64,000 nt of DNA from Eudorina sp. 2006-703-Eu-15 (taxonomy: Eukaryota; Chlorophyta; Chlorophyceae; Chlamydomonadales; Volvocaceae), in contig BDSI01000128.1 of the NCBI GenBank assembly GCA_003117195.1, positions 202,984-266,983 of the forward strand. The letters run 5' to 3'. Below the pieces are notes generated by a model. The model made no database searches and was not told where the DNA came from. It was given only the letters and a program-made list of their open reading frames with translations. Shown here piece by piece: positions 63,401 through 64,000 of the stretch. Position 1 is the first letter of the stretch. Every line of letters starts with the position of its first letter. The position numbers and the translations under genes were made by a program.

Positions 63401-64000
63401 GTGGAAGTGATCTCCCCATCTCTCCACCGCCAAAGGGATGCACAATTCAGTGTGCGGTTTGGTGAATATGCCCGCCCGATGCTGCGTCCACGGCCCGCAG
63501 GATTTGGCGGCGGCGGCGATCCGACTGTCCGAAAGCACGGTAAGTTGGTGTACGGCGTGACATGAGTGGGGTCCAATAGGTGTCGCCCGGCTGTACGACC
63601 ATGACGGCAGGAGTCGGCTTCGCTCCGCCGTCGCTGGCCTATTTCGTCAGGATTGACGCAACCGTTTCATTCGCGTACCGCAGGGTGGGTGGTGGTGTGT
63701 ATGTGTGGACGGCATCAAACGGTCGCTTTGCTGCCACCTGCCGCCTGCCCCTGTCCCCTTGCCCCGGTCTCTGTCCCTGTTCTTGTCCCCCTGTCCCTAC
63801 TCCTGTCCCGCAGGTTCCGCTGTCTGCCTTCGCCTGGGCGGCCAGGCCCACCTGCCGGAGAGCTCCTCCCCGGACGCCCCCGGACCCGTGGACCCCACGT
63901 ATCACGTGATGGGGGTGGCGCTGGGGCTGGTGGAGGTGAGGGGTGGAGGAGAGGGGTGGAGGAGAGGGGTGGAGGAGAGGGTGGAGGAGAGGGGTGGAGG
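51444..64000 (+). CDS. Molybdenum aldehyde oxidase, plant type (3' end beyond window)
   Basis: Exons 51444-51569, 52072-52141, 52502-52624, 53639-53910, 54099-54350, 54906-55073, 55902-56204, 56598-56670, 56959-58061, 58436-58734, 58941-59448, 59681-59832, 60020-60274, 60776-60866, 61075-61332, 61581-61648, 61968-62085, 62409-62476, 62869-62989, 63221-63268 and 63501-63539 chain in phase for 1505 residues; a further exon ends at 63935 (YHVMGVALGLVE), its start unresolved. It should oxidise aldehydes to acids using Mo-pterin, FAD and two [2Fe-2S] clusters. Cluster motifs are CGEGGCGAC at about 48 and CGFC...LCRC at about 117-186. FAD-domain motifs are LVAGHTGHGIYK and VRNSATVGGNL. Moco-domain motifs are ASGTALYTEDIP, RRAGGGFGGK, TAVRGPGEITG and GAEIGQGLWTKV. 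FFLETQTSVAWPDED, RGPGE and EIGQGLWTKV match plant aldehyde oxidases rather than xanthine dehydrogenase. It is longer than usual (about 1350) because of Ala/Gly/Ser insertions, mostly in exon 9. The catalytic Glu region lies past the window. Confidence 0.95.
53198..53280. repeat. 11-bp tandem repeat built on GGTACGGC
   Basis: About seven units of an 11-bp period (GGTACGGC plus three variable bases, drifting to GGTGCGGC) lie in intron 3 of the aldehyde oxidase gene. This is a local expansion of the GTACGGC word found all over the window. Confidence 0.85.
55095..55598. mobile_element. 504-bp MITE-like transposon with TIRs and 10-bp target duplication
   Basis: The element starts AGTGTTGCTATCTT and ends with the exact reverse complement AAGATAGCAACACT. 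An AAATAAAA match extends the similarity inward on both sides. It is flanked by perfect 10-bp direct repeats GGATGCGTGC (55085-55094 and 55599-55608), the mark of a transposition event. Mutator-like elements make 8-11 bp duplications, so a non-autonomous Mutator-like element is the best guess. It encodes no open transposase. It lies in the aldehyde oxidase intron between exons 55073 and 55902. Confidence 0.85.
55628..55697. repeat. 23-bp tandem repeat, three copies
   Basis: Three adjacent copies of TGGATGGGATGAGACTGGGA plus AGG lie just outside the MITE-like insertion, in the same intron. Confidence 0.9.
56316..56351. mobile_element. Miniature terminal-only derivative of the 55095 element
   Basis: GTTGCTATCT...AGATAGCAAC(ACT) forms a hairpin with only about 12 bases between the arms. 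The sequence (GTTGCTATCTTCCAAAAC then AGGGAGATAGCAAC) is nearly identical to the left end of the 55095 element joined to its right end. This looks like an internally deleted copy in the next aldehyde oxidase intron. Confidence 0.7.
60905..60985. repeat. 20-bp tandem repeat (GGGTTACAGCGGGTTATAAT)
   Basis: About four imperfect copies lie in the aldehyde oxidase intron between exons 60866 and 61075. There are single-base variants between units. Confidence 0.85.
62741..62868. repeat. CGACCCC-type minisatellite ending at a splice acceptor
   Basis: A long pyrimidine-rich array of CGACCCC/CCGACC units runs directly into the acceptor of exon 62869. It may act as an extended polypyrimidine tract. Confidence 0.85.
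63936..64000. repeat. 13-bp tandem repeat (GAGGGGTGGAGGA), cut by window end
   Basis: At least four purine-rich units begin at the splice donor after the exon ending at 63935 and continue to the end of the window. Confidence 0.85.

Noticed and set aside
51444..63935. Xanthine dehydrogenase as identity of the molybdenum enzyme
   Set aside because: RGPGE replaces the XDH-type RGFGG motif, and the ETQTSVAWPDED and EIGQGLWTKV blocks fit plant aldehyde oxidases.

Overview
This window reads as nuclear DNA of a green alga, most likely a volvocine/chlamydomonad chlorophyte. The reasons are the high GC content, genes split into many short exons with GT-AG introns, long GT/TG microsatellites, coding DNA full of Ala/Gly/Ser/Pro/Gln low complexity, a plant-type aldehyde oxidase, a short tract of plant-type telomere repeat (CCCTAAA), and a TGTAA polyadenylation-type signal behind one stop codon. 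Base composition is uneven: about 1-34 kb and 51.4-64 kb are GC-rich, while about 35.8-51.4 kb is much richer in AT. All gene models here were built by hand from splice sites, reading phase and protein plausibility; there is no transcript evidence.

Layout. (1) 1-2345: no convincing gene. (2) 2346-5586, minus: a complete six-exon, 176-residue ankyrin-repeat protein of the YAR1-like type. (3) 5587-8254: no convincing gene; it holds simple repeats and an interstitial telomere-like tract. (4) 8255-12146, minus: a three-exon, about 935-residue low-complexity protein of unknown function. (5) 12147-14348: mostly intergenic, with weak minus-strand ORFs. (6) 14349-17541, plus: a multi-exon gene whose central exons resemble the inosine/uridine nucleoside hydrolase fold, with an altered Asp motif. 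(7) 17542-19617: no firm gene. (8) about 19618-34183, plus: one very large gene. The exons from 20255 onward stay in phase for 1995 residues. It encodes a coiled-coil N-terminal part, a long disordered Ser/Pro/Gly region, a segment resembling UDP-N-acetylglucosamine pyrophosphorylases but lacking their nucleotide loop, and two universal-stress-protein-like domains. (9) 34184-39869: AT-rich intergenic DNA. (10) 39870-47428, plus: an eight-exon, 1650-residue secreted/membrane glycoprotein with a Cys- and N-glycosylation-rich ectodomain and several C-terminal membrane helices. (11) 47429-51443: intergenic. (12) 51444 to beyond the window end, plus: a plant-type molybdenum aldehyde oxidase with at least 21 exons, cut off by the window.

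No operon-like or pathway logic links these genes. Repeats are a strong theme. There is a 504-bp MITE-like insertion with inverted termini and a 10-bp target duplication in an aldehyde oxidase intron, with a related remnant in the large gene. There is also a 108-bp dispersed repeat, a palindromic GACCCRYGGGTC word scattered through introns and exons, and a strikingly frequent GTACGGC/GCCGTAC word across the whole window.
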